From: Euryodendron excelsum
Taxonomy: Eukaryota; Streptophyta; Magnoliopsida; Ericales; Pentaphylacaceae
Direction of reading: 5' to 3'
Length of the DNA: 64,000 nt
Assembly (NCBI GenBank): GCA_033060915.1
Contig: CM065394.1
Coordinates: forward strand, 22,187,001 to 22,251,000
How positions within the stretch are numbered: position 1 is the first letter of the stretch; every line of letters starts with the position of its first letter. The position numbers were made by a program, and so were the translations under genes. Under the pieces are notes generated by a model. The model did no database searches. It was not told the origin of the DNA and worked only from the letters and a program-made list of their open reading frames with translations. Of this stretch, positions 45,828-57,661 are shown piece by piece.

Positions 45828-46141
45828 GTTGAGCAGGTCTAAATGTCCACTTTTTTAGTTTAAGGGAGTGAAGTGATATTGAGTTATAGTTAAGAGGGTG
45901 TCCATGTAATTAACCCTAATATATCAACTATCAGTGGTAGAGTAATATCAACTTGGAAGTAGTTGACTCATGTATTCATCGTGGAAGCAGTTGAAGTCAT
46001 ATATAGGTTAGATTTTATGTCATTCGTAAAAATAAACAAATATTTAGTGGTATAGTAATATAAACCATTGGATTAAACGAAGGAACACATGCATAGAAGG
46101 TAAAAAAATTATAAATAAACTAGTACCAAAAATTAAGGGTG

Positions 46142-46720
46142 ATGCTAAGAATCATTTGTTCTTCTATTTTTCTGTTGCAAGAATGATATGGTTTGATCAG
46201 TGGAAAATCCCTACATACTCTTTCAGGCTTTGCTCAGTTTCTGAATTGATTAGTAAGGAAATCCTTAGTGCATGGGAGGAACACAAAGAGGTGAGGGATT
46301 CCTCTTCCAGTTCACATGTTGTTGATGAGCTTGTTGTGAGATGGTCTCCACCTCAATCCCGCGGGGTCACTTGAAATGAACTATAATACTACCTTTACGC
46401 TGTGTTTGGATCAAGAATTTTATAATGAAACAAAAAAAAAATGTGAAAGAAAGAGAATAAAAATCTTTTTCTTTGTTTTTCTCTTAATAAATCTAAATTT
46501 CAAACATAGTATTAAGAAGGGGCATTTGTCGGTTGCAGCAGGGGCGCGAGATGATCATGGTAGTGTTATTTGGAGGAAAAGGTTTTAAAGGCTTGGCTCA
46601 ACCAGCTTTGACAGCAGAAGGGCGAGGATACTGGAATGGCGGCCATTTGGGCTTCGGAAGAAGATTAGACCAAGGTTATGGCTCCTTTGCTGTCTAGTTT
46701 CTGCTCATTTGTAGTTCAGA
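46142..46720 (+). pseudogene. LINE ORF2 fragment: end of zf-RVT region and RNase H domain
   Basis: The translation has HLFFYFSVARMIWF, the HLFFHCPVAR-like signature following plant LINE reverse transcriptase, and WSPPQS before an RNase H. After a 114-bp MITE (46398-46511) it resumes with KKGHLSVAAGARDDHGSVIW, then a frame-shifted LAQPALTAEGEDTGMAAIWA segment with the RNase H Glu region. The frame is broken by stops. The full LINE body is not present, so it is a fragment. Confidence 0.65.
46398..46511. mobile_element. 114-bp Tourist-like MITE inside the LINE RNase H
   Basis: Terminal inverted repeats CGCTGTGTTTGGATC and, read from the right end, TACTATGTTTGAAAT are imperfect over 15 bp. TTA flanks both sides (46395-46397 and 46512-46514), the target size of PIF/Harbinger-type MITEs. 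The flanking LINE frame supports an insertion here. Confidence 0.65.
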
Positions 46721-46889
46721 CAAAAAATAAATAAATATAGAATGATATGAACTCATTCAAATTGTTACATAAAGCGTAACTGACTCATTCACTGTCAGTC
46801 CTATATGAACATGGCCCTTAACGCTACATTTAGATCTTGGATTTGTAAAGGGAAAAAATAATAATATTGCCTCCAAGATTGACAGGTTG

Positions 46890-47457
46890 GACCATATATT
46901 TGTCGAACTTGTTCAAGTTGATTTAGCCTAATGATATATAATATAGAGCTAGCATATCAACATTTTTGTTGTTATCTCAATAACTTCTCCAGCTTGTCCA
47001 AGTTAATGCTGTCTCTTTATTCTAACGATATATAATATGGAACTAGCATCTTAACATTTTTGTTGTTATCTCAACAACTTGTCTAACTTGTACAAGTTGA
47101 TGCTGCCTCTTTACCCTAACGATATATAATATAGAGCTAGCATCTCAATATTTTTGCTGTTATCTCAACAACTTGTCTAGCTTGTTCAAGTTGATGCTGC
47201 CTCTTACTGATTTATAATATAGAGCTAGCATTTCAACATTTTTGCTCGTTATATCAACAACATGTCCAGCTTGTTTAAGTTGATGCTGCCTCTTTACCCT
47301 AACGATATATCATATAGAGCTAGCATCTCAACATTTTTGCTGTTATCTCAACAACTTGTCCAGCTTTTCAAGTTGATGCTGCCTCTTTACCCTAACGATA
47401 TATAATATAGAGCTACAACATTTTTGTTGTTATCTCAACTTGTCCAGCTTGTTCAAG
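46890..47457 (+). repeat. 94-bp tandem repeat, 6 copies
   Basis: The phase marker AACGATATATAATATAG occurs at about 46930, 47024, 47118, 47207 (diverged), 47301 and 47394, giving steps of 88-94 bp. Each unit also has CTAGCATCTCAACATTTTTG, TTATCTCAACAACTTGTC and CAAGTTGATGCTGCCTC. It is non-coding and no function is evident. Confidence 0.9.
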
Positions 47458-49356
47458 TATCTCAACATCCAAATTACAACACACACTCGACAACCAAGAG
47501 TAGTAAATTTTAGGAGTTTTTCCTATACGTTACAACACATACAACATGAGTTAGTTTACTTCTCAACTTACAACGATATGTCAAAGCATTTCATATTCAA
47601 CTTTAATAAAAAGAAGAAGAAAAGTTTAAAAGGTTGATTAAATAGTGTGGAGTTCTCTGGGAAAAAGAAAGGCTCGACAACCAAATTTTCACATGAAGTG
47701 AAATGGCCGCCCCTGCATGAAATAAAAAGCCTCCACTATAATTATAGACCTAATTTTAGCCCCCCAAGATAAAATCCTGACTTTATCCGTGTATGGTACA
47801 TATGTATTACCGAGTAATGTACCAGATTTATCGCTACAAATATACATATTCATAAAATATATTTTTGCTTAGAAATGTTTGTAAGGTTATGTAATTGACT
47901 AAATTTCATGCCAAATCTTGTTTAATGTAATTTAAGTAATTTGTATATCAATTACAAGCATTCGAAAATGATTTGAAGCTTATTCATGCAAACTCGTGCT
48001 AAGAGAAACTTATATGATACATCTTGGTTGATGAAGGGGACTTTGAGGGATTTCGAGGGATCTCGAGGATAAAAACAGTGAGCATGCAAAATTTAGGATT
48101 GAGCTCGCGAGATCTTTGCAAGTTCTCGAGGAATCGAGCTGCGCAAAATTTAAATTCTCTAGAATTGCACCGCTAAGGTTTTTGTGCTTATTTAAAGCCC
48201 AGCACACTTTCCTAGACTTGATCTGAGCTGCTACAATTAAAAATACTTTGAGAGAAGTATTTTCTACCTTCCTAAAAGCTCAGAAACGTGTCTTAGCAAC
48301 AATCTTCTTCAACCCAATTGAAGAGATCGAGAGTCTTGAAAGAGTTCAAGGAAGTAAATATGTTTTAAAGTGATCTGAACAGTGGTTAAGCATGAAGACG
48401 ATGAATCGTGAATATGAGCAGAATCTATACAATCATTAGATCAAGGAATTGATAGGTTTGAATTATAAAAAGTCTTGTAACCGTCTGAATTATAAGTTAT
48501 AGTGCATGATCTTTGTCCGGCAAAGAGAACATATGATTTTTCTCCCATTTAAGAGTTTTCACAACAAAAAGTTGGTGTCTCTTGATTGAATGGTTTGCTC
48601 TCTCTCTTCTATCTTGAATTGTACAATATTATTCATATCCATTACACCTTTGACCTAATGTTGTAGTGATTAGTCTCTTGGATAAAATATAGACAAAGGC
48701 TAGGTTTTTCAATGTTTACTTACAAGTATGGACAATAAACTATTTTAACATAACATAAACATGTTCTCTAATCCAAACATATATTTATAAATACTTATAA
48801 CACATATTAGTTCTAGTAATGTCCAACATAAATTTTAATAGACATTTATCATCAAAATACAATAAAAATAAATTATAAAAACATTGTATGGTATTGCCCA
48901 ATACAATCAAGATCGGACAGTATTAATCGATACATTAACCGGTACAAAAATTACTCTTCTTAATACCATTTTTTATACGGTACATTATGTATCGCTGACC
49001 GGTAAGGTATTGATATCTATGACATAGTCTGCCAAGAAACAATGACTAGTGTAGATCACAATTGAATGGACTATCCCGGCATATTTCATCCATACTGGTC
49101 CACCCAGCACACACTCAATGCCCATGATAAGAGGTGGTGGTCCCCTGAGATTTGAGCCAGTGTCGATATGAACCAACTTTGTTAATTTGAGCTAGAATCA
49201 ATTTGACCTAGCCTTATCGATTTAAACCAGTGTCAATGCCTATCGGTGATAAGCTTGTGCTTGAAGTAGTAGCTATCATAATTGTTAATAGTATAGACTA
49301 ACGTGCTATTTTCGTGCTATTTTTGTTTTTGGTCCCGAACATGTACCGTACCATAG
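47458..49356. other. Non-coding region; possible copia-type LTR at about 48030-48700
   Basis: No credible gene is visible. Around 48190 a TATTTAAAG box follows GTTTTTGTGC, and a leader-like AGAAGTATTTTCTACCTTCC and TTTGAATTATAAAAAGTC region follows. This is suggestive of an LTR promoter, but I could not fix TG..CA ends or a target duplication. Confidence 0.35.
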
Positions 49357-49565
49357 TTGTTAGTATTTGTGTATCATTCTCTATAGTGTGATTTCATTAG
49401 TAGGATATTCAGTTTAACATAAAATTCTTAATGAAATCCTACTGTGTCATATTCTCACCTGGAAATAAAGTAGACATTGTTAATATTTGTGTATCATTCT
49501 CTACAATGCTCTCAATGAAATCCTACTCTTTCCTTATTCTCACCTGGAAATAAAGTAAACATTTT
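49357..49565 (+). repeat. 120-bp tandem duplication, second copy shortened
   Basis: TTGTTAGTATTTGTGTATC at 49357 recurs with one change at 49477, each followed by ATTCTCTA, AATGAAATCCTACT and ATTCTCACCTGGAAATAAAG. It is non-coding. Confidence 0.8.
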
Positions 49566-50470
49566 GACAGGCAAAAGGATGAATAGTTTGATTGTAAATC
49601 AATCTAATACACAAATAAAGTTGGTAGGAAAACATCAAAGTGCGCAAAAATATAGAAATAAAACTGAAATATAATGGCCTGACGTTAAATAGGGCATCAA
49701 GATGTTAGAAAACAATACCATTCATTAGTCACTGTCAAAAACAATGGCAGGTCTAAGGCCTCAAATAATAATAAATTTTTTCTTCTATTTCAGCAGCTCA
49801 GGTGTAACAAAACATGATAACGAGAATGATCATTCCATTCGACACAGGCAACCAAACAGTGGATTGAGAATAACTTTTCAATTCCAATCATCGTCACTCT
49901 CATTCCATTCTTGAGTACCAAACACAGCCTAAGATCTTACGTGCCAATCATAATATCCAAGCAACAGCAGGTCTCTCTAGATGTCAAGACAATATATAAA
50001 CGATCACTAGATATGGCCCTGAGAAGTCTATTCCAAAAATCATTTTACAATAACCAGATTATCTGGTTTTCAGTTTTGACAACAAAAAAGCTAGAAAGAA
50101 GACAATAGTACTATGTGGTCTGAACTACTATGTAATTTAGAAGAGCAGAGAGATTATTACAAGAATTGCTACAGAACAAACAATTCTACAGCTTGCAGAA
50201 TGGGATAAAGAAAACCCCATCAGCAAAAAAAATGAATCCCCCAAACCCCTTTACCTAATACAGTTTTGCTTTCTAATGTATGAAGTATCATTTTTTCCCT
50301 TTTCAAGATATCAAAATGAAATTAAGGAAAAATAAATGAACAGAAGGATAGGAGAACTCCTAACAAGGCCAAAATTTTCTACGTCTGACTCTACAATAAT
50401 GCGGCTACAGTTTGGAGAGTTGAAATATTGAGATTGGATAACTTTACCCACAATTGAAAGGTATGAGATT
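49566..50470. other. 3' flank and 3' untranslated region of the GAUT11-like gene
   Basis: No coding frame is visible. The part nearest 50470 is the transcribed 3' UTR of the minus-strand gene. Around 49800-49930 MITE-like sequence occurs, ending TACCAAACACAGCC. I did not find a clear polyadenylation signal. Confidence 0.5.
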
Positions 50471-51925
50471 TCAACTTGTAACGCAATCTTGGAGATATGG
50501 GTGGGTCTGATTCACATATCGTTCCCATAGAGGCTTATACCTGCCAATAGCCAACTTCAGCCATGGCTTCAAGTTCCCGTTGAAGTGAATGACAGCCGCG
50601 CTTTCAATCAGGCGGTTATCAATATTGAGGTCGTAACCCAATCCTAATACATGCCATCTCCGATCAAGTGGCTCTGTCAGTCCATAAAAAGCCAATAGGC
50701 CTGGAGGAAGTGTGCCCAGCTTCCAGAGTGACCTATCTGCATTCTGCTGCAGCCAGTAATGATACCGAGCAGTCACGTTTGCTTTCCTCCATGCAATCAA
50801 ATCAAAAATATTCATACCAAATGCCCAACCACAAGCCTGCGGGTCAAACTTCGAGCTAATGATTGGATTTGAGAAGTTGAGATACTTGTAGTATCGATGA
50901 AATGCTTCAAGACAAGTTTCAACTGCTCCATTCACGTTTCCATGCAAATCCAACGAAAAGAGATGGGTCAGTTGCTTCTGGACAACAACATCGTCATCAA
51001 GAAAAACTACCTTCTCCAGCTGAGGATAGATCTCTGGGATGTAAAATCGAAGGTGATTCAACAAAGATATGTGCTTTGGATTCAGAAACTTTGGCTCAAT
51101 TTTCATATCTTGGGACCCTTCAAAATAATAACCTCGTGAATCTGTTTCAAGTAGCTGTTTCACAACAGGAGAGTACGAAGCATTCAACCAAGTGAAGTCT
51201 TCAATGTTCTGCACTTCTATTGTCGAACCTTTGAAGTCATTGCTGAGGAACCAAGCCTGCATTGCCCCATAGTTCACTTCGTTTGTTACAATGTGGAAAA
51301 CAAGCTGCTTTGGATGGTCAGCATTGCAGACTGTTGAGTTAATAACGACTGAAACGGCCAGCAGATTGTCTGAAAATATGCAGAAATGGTACAGATTGTT
51401 GTCCACAAGACGGGGAGAGTTTCTATTCTCATCTGCAAGCTCTTGTAGGGAATTTTTCTTAAGCCAATCAGCCATGACTTTGACAATTAGGCAGTGGAGA
51501 TTCTTAGGTAATGCTTCGGCAGCCAACTGTCCAAACACCATACTTTGAACAGTTGCTGCACTTGCACGCGCTTCAAGGGCTTGGATATGGGACTTCATTG
51601 TCATAATTGTAGTTGCAATGTCATAATGGGCATCTTGGGCCTTGAAAATTAGAGATGACAATCCTTTAATGATGGGTTCTGCTTCATCTAGAGTGATGGG
51701 CTCCTCACTCTTGGCAGCCTTCGATAGCAAAAATTGGCAACTTCTGATCTTTGAACTGATCTCCCAAGCAAGGTGAAGGTTATTGTGCTCTTTCGCAATA
51801 ATGACATAAGCTTTAGCAAGTGTCATTTGTTCTGCTAATTGCCTAGCATATGAATTAGCACTTAATATTTCTTCAGTAAAATTTAGATGCTCATGGGTAG
51901 CCTGATCATTTCTGGCGTCTTTATC
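50471..51925 (-). CDS. GAUT11: GAUT11-like galacturonosyltransferase, large terminal exon
   Basis: The exon encodes 484 residues to the natural stop at 50471 of a GAUT-family (GT8) glycosyltransferase. These are Golgi enzymes that add galacturonic acid from UDP-GalA to homogalacturonan in pectin synthesis. The exon starts at 51925 after a splice acceptor (TTTGCCAG). The ATG at 51964 lies in the intron and is not the true start. Seen: a stem region (NFTEEI.., QLAEQMTLAKAYVIIAKEHN), then the catalytic domain with LYHFCIFSDNLLA, the metal-binding FLDDDVVVQ (about 50990), NGAVETC, CGWAFGMNIFDL, LWKLGTLPPGLLAFYGLTEP, GLGY and VIHFNGNLKPW, ending in PYLQDCVTS as I recall for GAUT11. No stop or frameshift. 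The N-terminal exon with the membrane anchor (about 50 residues) is not seen in the window. GAUT10 is the closest alternative. Confidence 0.9.
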   Translation of the reverse strand, partial: DKDARNDQATHEHLNFTEEILSANSYARQLAEQMTLAKAYVIIAKEHNNLHLAWEISSKIRSCQFLLSKAAKSEEPITLDEAEPIIKGLSSLIFKAQDAHYDIATTIMTMKSHIQALEARASAATVQSMVFGQLAAEALPKNLHCLIVKVMADWLKKNSLQELADENRNSPRLVDNNLYHFCIFSDNLLAVSVVINSTVCNADHPKQLVFHIVTNEVNYGAMQAWFLSNDFKGSTIEVQNIEDFTWLNASYSPVVKQLLETDSRGYYFEGSQDMKIEPKFLNPKHISLLNHLRFYIPEIYPQLEKVVFLDDDVVVQKQLTHLFSLDLHGNVNGAVETCLEAFHRYYKYLNFSNPIISSKFDPQACGWAFGMNIFDLIAWRKANVTARYHYWLQQNADRSLWKLGTLPPGLLAFYGLTEPLDRRWHVLGLGYDLNIDNRLIESAAVIHFNGNLKPWLKLAIGRYKPLWERYVNQTHPYLQDCVTS

Positions 51926-51933
51926 CTGGCAAA
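51926..51933 (-). other. 3' splice site before the GAUT11-like exon
   Basis: On the minus strand CCTCTCTTTGCCAG ends the intron at 51926, with the exon starting GATAAAGAC. The pyrimidine-rich tract and phase 0 join fit the protein alignment (the conserved stem begins about 10 residues later). Confidence 0.75.
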
Positions 51934-52579
51934 GAGAGGACATTAGGTGCTGGGTCAGTTTCAAAGATAAACCAAAAAATCACGGGCAACCAATTAACAT
52001 GCTCAGTAACCAAAAGTTCAATTATTATATGAAAATATGTTACTAGTCCACAAAACGATAGGATTGAGTTGACAGACAGCAATCTGCTTTCACAGAATGG
52101 CAGCAAGTACACAATGGCCCCAAGTGCCACAAACATATCAAACAAATGTTAAGATAACTACTACAAGAACCATAAATCTAATTGTATCTGTAAAGCATAT
52201 CAAATAAATACAAATAGCTAAAATTGATTTTCTACAAATCACAATGAAGGTAAGAAACAGCTTTTACAGATCTGAGTTTGATACCACAACCAGTGTTGTC
52301 ATGGAGGCCCAAACTAGAGACACTGTATTTTATCACTTTTTCCACCTTGTGCTAAAGATAACTAGGACAGCTATTGATACTTATACGAGTAAACTTGCAA
52401 TAGTTTATCACAGAACAACACCCACACCCAACATGCAAACACAGACCTCTTAAGTAGCATGGACACTTCTAGGGAGGAGCAGTGTTTCTGTCGGACACCA
52501 ACACTTCTTGGACACTACTAAAAATATGTCCAACACTTTAATGTATCCTAATTTAAAATTAAAATTTCTAGAAGTGTGA
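51934..52579. other. Intron/5' region of GAUT11-like gene, unremarkable
   Basis: No exon or recognisable element is visible. This is probably the 5' intron of the minus-strand gene. Confidence 0.5.
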
Positions 52580-52749
52580 TTGCACTGTAAAAGTGTAAGT
52601 ATAACCCTCTAATTCGCTTTTGTTAGACCTAAGTTAGTTATATAGGAGTTTACTCGAGCATTTATGTGGTTTTGATAGTCTTTTGTGTTTTTTGGTAGGT
52701 TCTGGAGGTAGAAGGGGGCACTAATGAAAGTGGAGGAAGAAAAAGGCCC

Positions 52750-53045
52750 TGCCTCAGGACAAAGGATCTCTACCGTCTTGACGACCAGAGAAGCACAAAA
52801 AATCCACAACAGCCCAGCGTCAAGATGAAGAATCACCGTCCTGATGACCAAAGAAGCACAAAGAATCCACAGCAGCCTAGCGTCAGGATTAAGTCGCTGA
52901 CCGTCCTGACAGCCAAAGAAGTTCAATGTTTATAATGGCCCACCGTCAAGATGAAGGAATCCACCATCCTAACGACTAGAGAGGAGACTGATTTCAACAT
53001 TTGGCTTACCGTCAGGACGAATAATCTGGACTGTCCTGACCGTGG
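52750..53045 (+). repeat. 64-bp U3 repeat, 5 copies
   Basis: ACCGTCCTGACGACCA-like cores start at 52772, 52835, 52900, 52963 and 53030 (steps 63-67), each with AGCGTCAAGATGAAG-type and AAGAAGCACAAAGAATCCAC-type parts in the better copies. The two minus-strand ORFs across it are repeat artefacts. Confidence 0.8.
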
Positions 53046-53093
53046 GGCGCGGATTAGGTTTTCCAACTTATTTTCCTTGTGCCTCCTTGTAAC

Positions 53094-53102
53094 TATAAAT
53101 AG
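53094..53102 (+). promoter_or_regulatory. TATA box of the solo LTR at 52.6-53.9 kb
   Basis: TATAAATAG about 50 bp after the last U3 repeat. It would drive transcription antisense to the GAUT11-like gene, away from its terminal exon. Confidence 0.55.
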
Positions 53103-53890
53103 GAAACTTCTTATTTTCATGAGGGTTACGAATTTTAGAGAGTTCTTAGAGCTACTTTGAGTAGAAAAACTTGTTCTTTTCATTGTTCTTAATTATTCTT
53201 CATTGTTCTTGGATTCAATTACAAGTTTCAATTTCAATTGCCAAGCTTTCTTCAATTCTAAGTTATGTTTTTAATCGTCATGAGTAGTTAATCCATCTCT
53301 TGGCGAAGAACACGAAGGTTGTTTGGGTCTTGAATATTCATACAAGGTATTCAATTGAGATCTTATTGCTTTATCTATCTACATCTAGGGTTTCTTTCTG
53401 CTTCATCATTTTCTCTCAAAATCAAACTTTCGGATCCCTAATAAGAATGTGATGAAAATAGTGTTTTAAACATCAAATGAAGTGCGAATAATACCTAGCT
53501 ATTTTAACCGCAAAATCTTTCAGTTTAAAGGTGTAAGTTGACACTGATGAACTGAGTTAATCTAATACCTTGTGGTTTTATCAACCACCCAAGTAACTGG
53601 ATAGTTCTAACCCAAGATTTCCTTTAACCAGTTTCAATATCTATTTTCTTTATTAGTCTAAAATCAAACAAAATTTCCAACCAAACCAGAATTTCTTTTC
53701 TCTTTCGGAGTTGTTGTTCTTGTTTCTCTGAGTTCTTGCTAGACCATAAGAGAGTTTTCTTCTTGGAAACCAACTGTGTTCCCTGTGGATCGACCTCGAA
53801 CTTTCTGAGTATTACTACATCGCAACCGTGTGATTGCGGTTCTTTTATCGCATATCTTGGAGGCAATCATGTCCACCGCAAATGTGTCTT

Positions 53891-56800
53891 GAAACACTTC
53901 TAGACAGATTGCATCAATATGCAAGACTAACATAACGTAGGCGATAGACAACTTCTAATAGAAGAAACAAATATAGTAATAAAGATTTTTAAAAAATATT
54001 CAGAAAGCAAGCAGTAGAAGTATAAATTATATATATGATATTTGTGGAGCTTCACTTCAACATTTTTCAATTATAATAGAAATATTCAGATATTCCATCC
54101 AATTTAATGTGTCCTAGTTGTCTATGCACAAACAGTAAAGAAAGCATCTTTGCATAAAAATTACAAAAACGTTCATTGTCTAGTATGAATGAATTTTGGG
54201 AATAGGATGGTATTTCAATAGAGTGATGGTTAAAAGTTCTAACTTTCCGAACTAGGGCCATAAAATGGGACTTTCAGAAATCGAAAGTTGGATACATAAG
54301 TGGGACGGCTGGAGTAATAAATTGACGTACATGATCTTCTTATATGGTATGCACAAAAAACATATACTATTATACTAAAATGTTGTCATGTTCTTACCAT
54401 GTTTGTGTCCTACCTTTTTAGGATTTTCCATGTTAATGAGTCAGTACTTCTTTCTTCACTTATGTGGTTCACTCAAAGAGAAGGCTTCAAAGACTCAACT
54501 GGCTAGCAACGAGTGAACACATTTTTTCAGACTATAAGGCAACTTTAAACCAAGCAAGGGCCTTTCATCCTTGAGGAAAGGTATTCTTTAGAATGTACTA
54601 TAGATTGCTCCCTTCAATGAACAACAAATGAATTCCAAAAGAGTGCAAGGAGTTGGAATTGGTACTCCTATTCTGAGAGGAAAAGAAAAGCCTAGGATTT
54701 CTTTTTTGTTTTTCCCTCCCAATCTTGGAATTGAAAACACATCAAGTCAAATAATGTTCAGCTAAATCATTATAATTCCAATTCCAGGAAGCTGAATCAT
54801 TTTAATATTGAAATCAGGAGGAACTGATGCATGTCCATAGGGGTGACTGGGTGCAGGTAGCAGGAAGCCTTTCATTGAGAGCAATTGTAATTGATTAGTT
54901 CTGAAGTCTAAAACTCGAAGGTGATAGACACCTTGTGGTCTGGAGGTGGTAGGGGTCGTCAGAGACTCAGAGCTAGCTAAAGTGTATGCAAGTAGTGATG
55001 GTTGGCAATGACACTGAGGGTAAGAAGTCATGCAGCAGCAGCTAGTGGTAGTGAAGAATGATCATCACAGGTGAAGCACTCTTGGTGATGGTGGCTAAGA
55101 TATGTCTTCACTGATCTAATTTTTTCCCCTCCTTTTAAATCGTTGTTACTAAGATTTGCAAATTAATATTTATCTTTGCGTTGTAGATCACGCATATTAA
55201 TTAGTTAGATTTTATTCTTCAATTAGGGAGGAATTCCAACTTACTCCAACAGTTGCACCTCAGTCAAATACTTCTGATCCAAATTGCCTGCACTAAACAA
55301 AAATATCCAAAGTACTTTTTCCTACATATCCAGCTTTTTACAAAATTCTCATTCCTGAATCAGTTTTCTTAATATCAAATTTGTAAATGAACATATAAAT
55401 ACGTAATATGATCGACAAATATTTATTCCTGAATCCCAATGTAAAAGAGAATTTGGATTCCTTCTTGCTGACCAAACAACTATGTGCTGGGACTCGATTG
55501 GTGGAACCAACATGTACCTTAGCTTTCGGACTCAGTCCAGTTACAGATGCTTATGTATATGACACTTTAAGGGGAAAGCTAGGTATAAGTGCAATGGAGC
55601 CTGAAATACATAGGTAAACTTGGCTCATGTCTATGCTGTATGACCTCACAGCAACACCAGTTAGTCACCATGCTTGGCCTCATATGGCACGAGATTGCAA
55701 AAAACATCCTTAATGATTCATGTGCTTGATTAATTAACAGATAGTTGCACAACCCATGGCTAGAGGTTACGCCAATATTAGGTGGCAACCCCGATCCACA
55801 ACCAACATTCTAGGGTTCCCACTTGGAAGCTGACAAAAGTTTTAATTCTTTGGTTATTGGGAGTTGGGAGCAAAATAATTTATATGAAATAAACATATAA
55901 ACTAGCTTCAGTCAGACTCAAGTTCTTAGGGTACTCATATGTTTTGCCCAATACCTGTAACATAATCCCAATTATCAAACTAAAGGCTGCCTTCCACCAC
56001 CACTCATATCTGAAAGCTTGCAAAAATATGTTAACAATTCTTATTAGAGGTCCGTCCACGTGAGAAGCGAGCAGGCCCAGATCAAGGTATAGTTTCATTA
56101 AGGAAAGCCAAAACATTAATGGAACAGAAATAGAGAACAGCATTGCTAGTTGATTAAGAATATTGAATGTCTCTTCATTTAATGGGCTAAGTAGCATAGA
56201 CAATTAAAAGAGCTACACAGGTGTCAGACACCAACACTCTTCAGGCCTCCTAAGGCTGACAGCCTGACATTCTTGGATGCAACCCATGATTTGATAACAA
56301 AATTTCATGTGTTGGAAAATAGGCTGACACTGCTCAGACATTCACCAATAGAAGAACAACGTAGCAAGGAGCCATCCGCAACACACTTGAAAATGGAACA
56401 AACACACCATGAACATGGCCACACTCTTTCTCTCGGATTTCAGCATTGTTTATTCATGTGAATACACAAGGTGTATATCAAGTAAAAATAAGTCCAAGCT
56501 CTAAGAAACCTCAAACCAGCATCAGATAAATTGACGAGTGTCTATTAAAGACAGACCTTATAGTTTCCAAATACCATAAAAGTAGTTATATTATGCTTAG
56601 CACTACTGCTACTTGAAATGGAATTTATGTTTTTACTAGTTAGTGTGCTACTGGACAAATTTATTAGGTTTTTGTGGTCAAGGGTATTTTGGCATTTTGG
56701 GAATTTTTGGACATGGATTGAAGGGGTTGCCCATGAGTCCTCTAATTTATGTTATGGATCATTAGATGTGGTTTGTTCTATTAAAGTGTAGAATGTTCAA

Positions 56801-57661
56801 GTGGTCAAAGTTTCTTACTGTCCTATTGTGCGACAATAGAATTAGGAGAAATCTGGCATCTCACACATGTCTATGTAATTCATCCACTTATTGGAGTTGG
56901 ATTTTGAGAATTGTTTGAAGCTTTTGATAATCTGTCTGATGGTTCATACAACCTTACTTTCAGGGGAATTCCTAAAAAATCAAGGGACTCCTGAAGTTTT
57001 ACTATTTTTGGGGTAATGTTCAAGCCTAGAATACCTGAATTTCAGCCCCCAAACCCTCTAGATTAGCCTCAATCACCCCCTAAACCTTTCCCTACTTATT
57101 AGTCTTCAATTTAACCATTTAAACTCTAAAATAGTCACCATCCAAACCCTTGAACAGCCACTTGTCTAAAAAATCCAGCAACTGGCCACTTTCAAAACCT
57201 ACCCAAATTTAGCCCCATTTCATCTAGAAGCCTCAGAAGTTTTCTTGTACTCAATAGAACCCCAACACCAAAGGTATTTCTTGCCTTCAACCCACCACAA
57301 ATCCAATTGTAGGCAGTGTTAAACCAAATTCCCCAATCCGTCCTACATTAATATGATATCAGAACAAAAATCCCAACTTTCTTAAACCTAAATTTCTCTC
57401 TTGATCTACCACTATAGTCACTGTGCTATCATCTAAACTTGTTCCCTTACTCCAAAATCCTTAAAGCTCTGAAAGAAGATCATGGTTTGAGGATAATTTC
57501 TTTTGGAAGCAAAGTAAATAACAATTCAATCCTTAAAAGACTTCCATTGATCCTCTTTTCTTCAACAACAAACAGAGTGGAAGTAGGCAGCAAATTGAAG
57601 TTACAACCCTTATAGTACACAAATCTATGGCTGCAACCACTGCCTACATTTCTCCTCGCTG
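53891..57661. other. Gene-free region, presumed long intron or 5' flank of the GAUT11-like gene
   Basis: I searched for the GAUT11 first exon (Arg-rich start followed by a single hydrophobic anchor) on the minus strand and did not recognise it. ORFs here (such as the hydrophobic minus-strand one at 56203-55880) have no recognisable family features. Confidence 0.5.

Larger units (their letters stand above)
52580..53890 (+). mobile_element. Gypsy-type solo LTR in the presumed GAUT11 intron, opposite orientation
   Basis: The region has LTR structure: a 64-bp U3 repeat (52750-53045), TATAAATAG at 53094, a leader, and a 3' end with GTGGATCGACCTCGAACTTT, GAGTATTACTACATCGCAAC and TTTTATCGCATATCTTGG. 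That terminal block is common at the end of plant gypsy LTRs just before the primer binding site. No internal domain follows. The borders are approximate, and I found no exact target duplication. Confidence 0.6.

Noticed and set aside
49800..49930. Second Tourist/hAT-like MITE ending TACCAAACACAGCC
   Set aside because: Only one terminal-repeat-like end is visible. I found no partner end or target duplication, so it is not listed as an element.
51926..51964. ATG at 51964 as true start of the GAUT11-like protein
   Set aside because: The 13 codons before 51925 form a pyrimidine-rich splice acceptor (TTTGCCAG) and do not match the family. The protein would lack its membrane anchor.
54762..55031. 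Minus-strand 89-residue ORF upstream of the GAUT11-like exon
   Set aside because: It is Ser/Pro-rich without a recognisable domain and does not match GAUT N-termini.
55880..56203. Hydrophobic 107-residue minus-strand ORF that could be a membrane protein or missing GAUT11 exon
   Set aside because: It has no family signature, no Arg-rich N-terminus expected of the GAUT11 anchor exon, and no clear splice context. It is probably chance.
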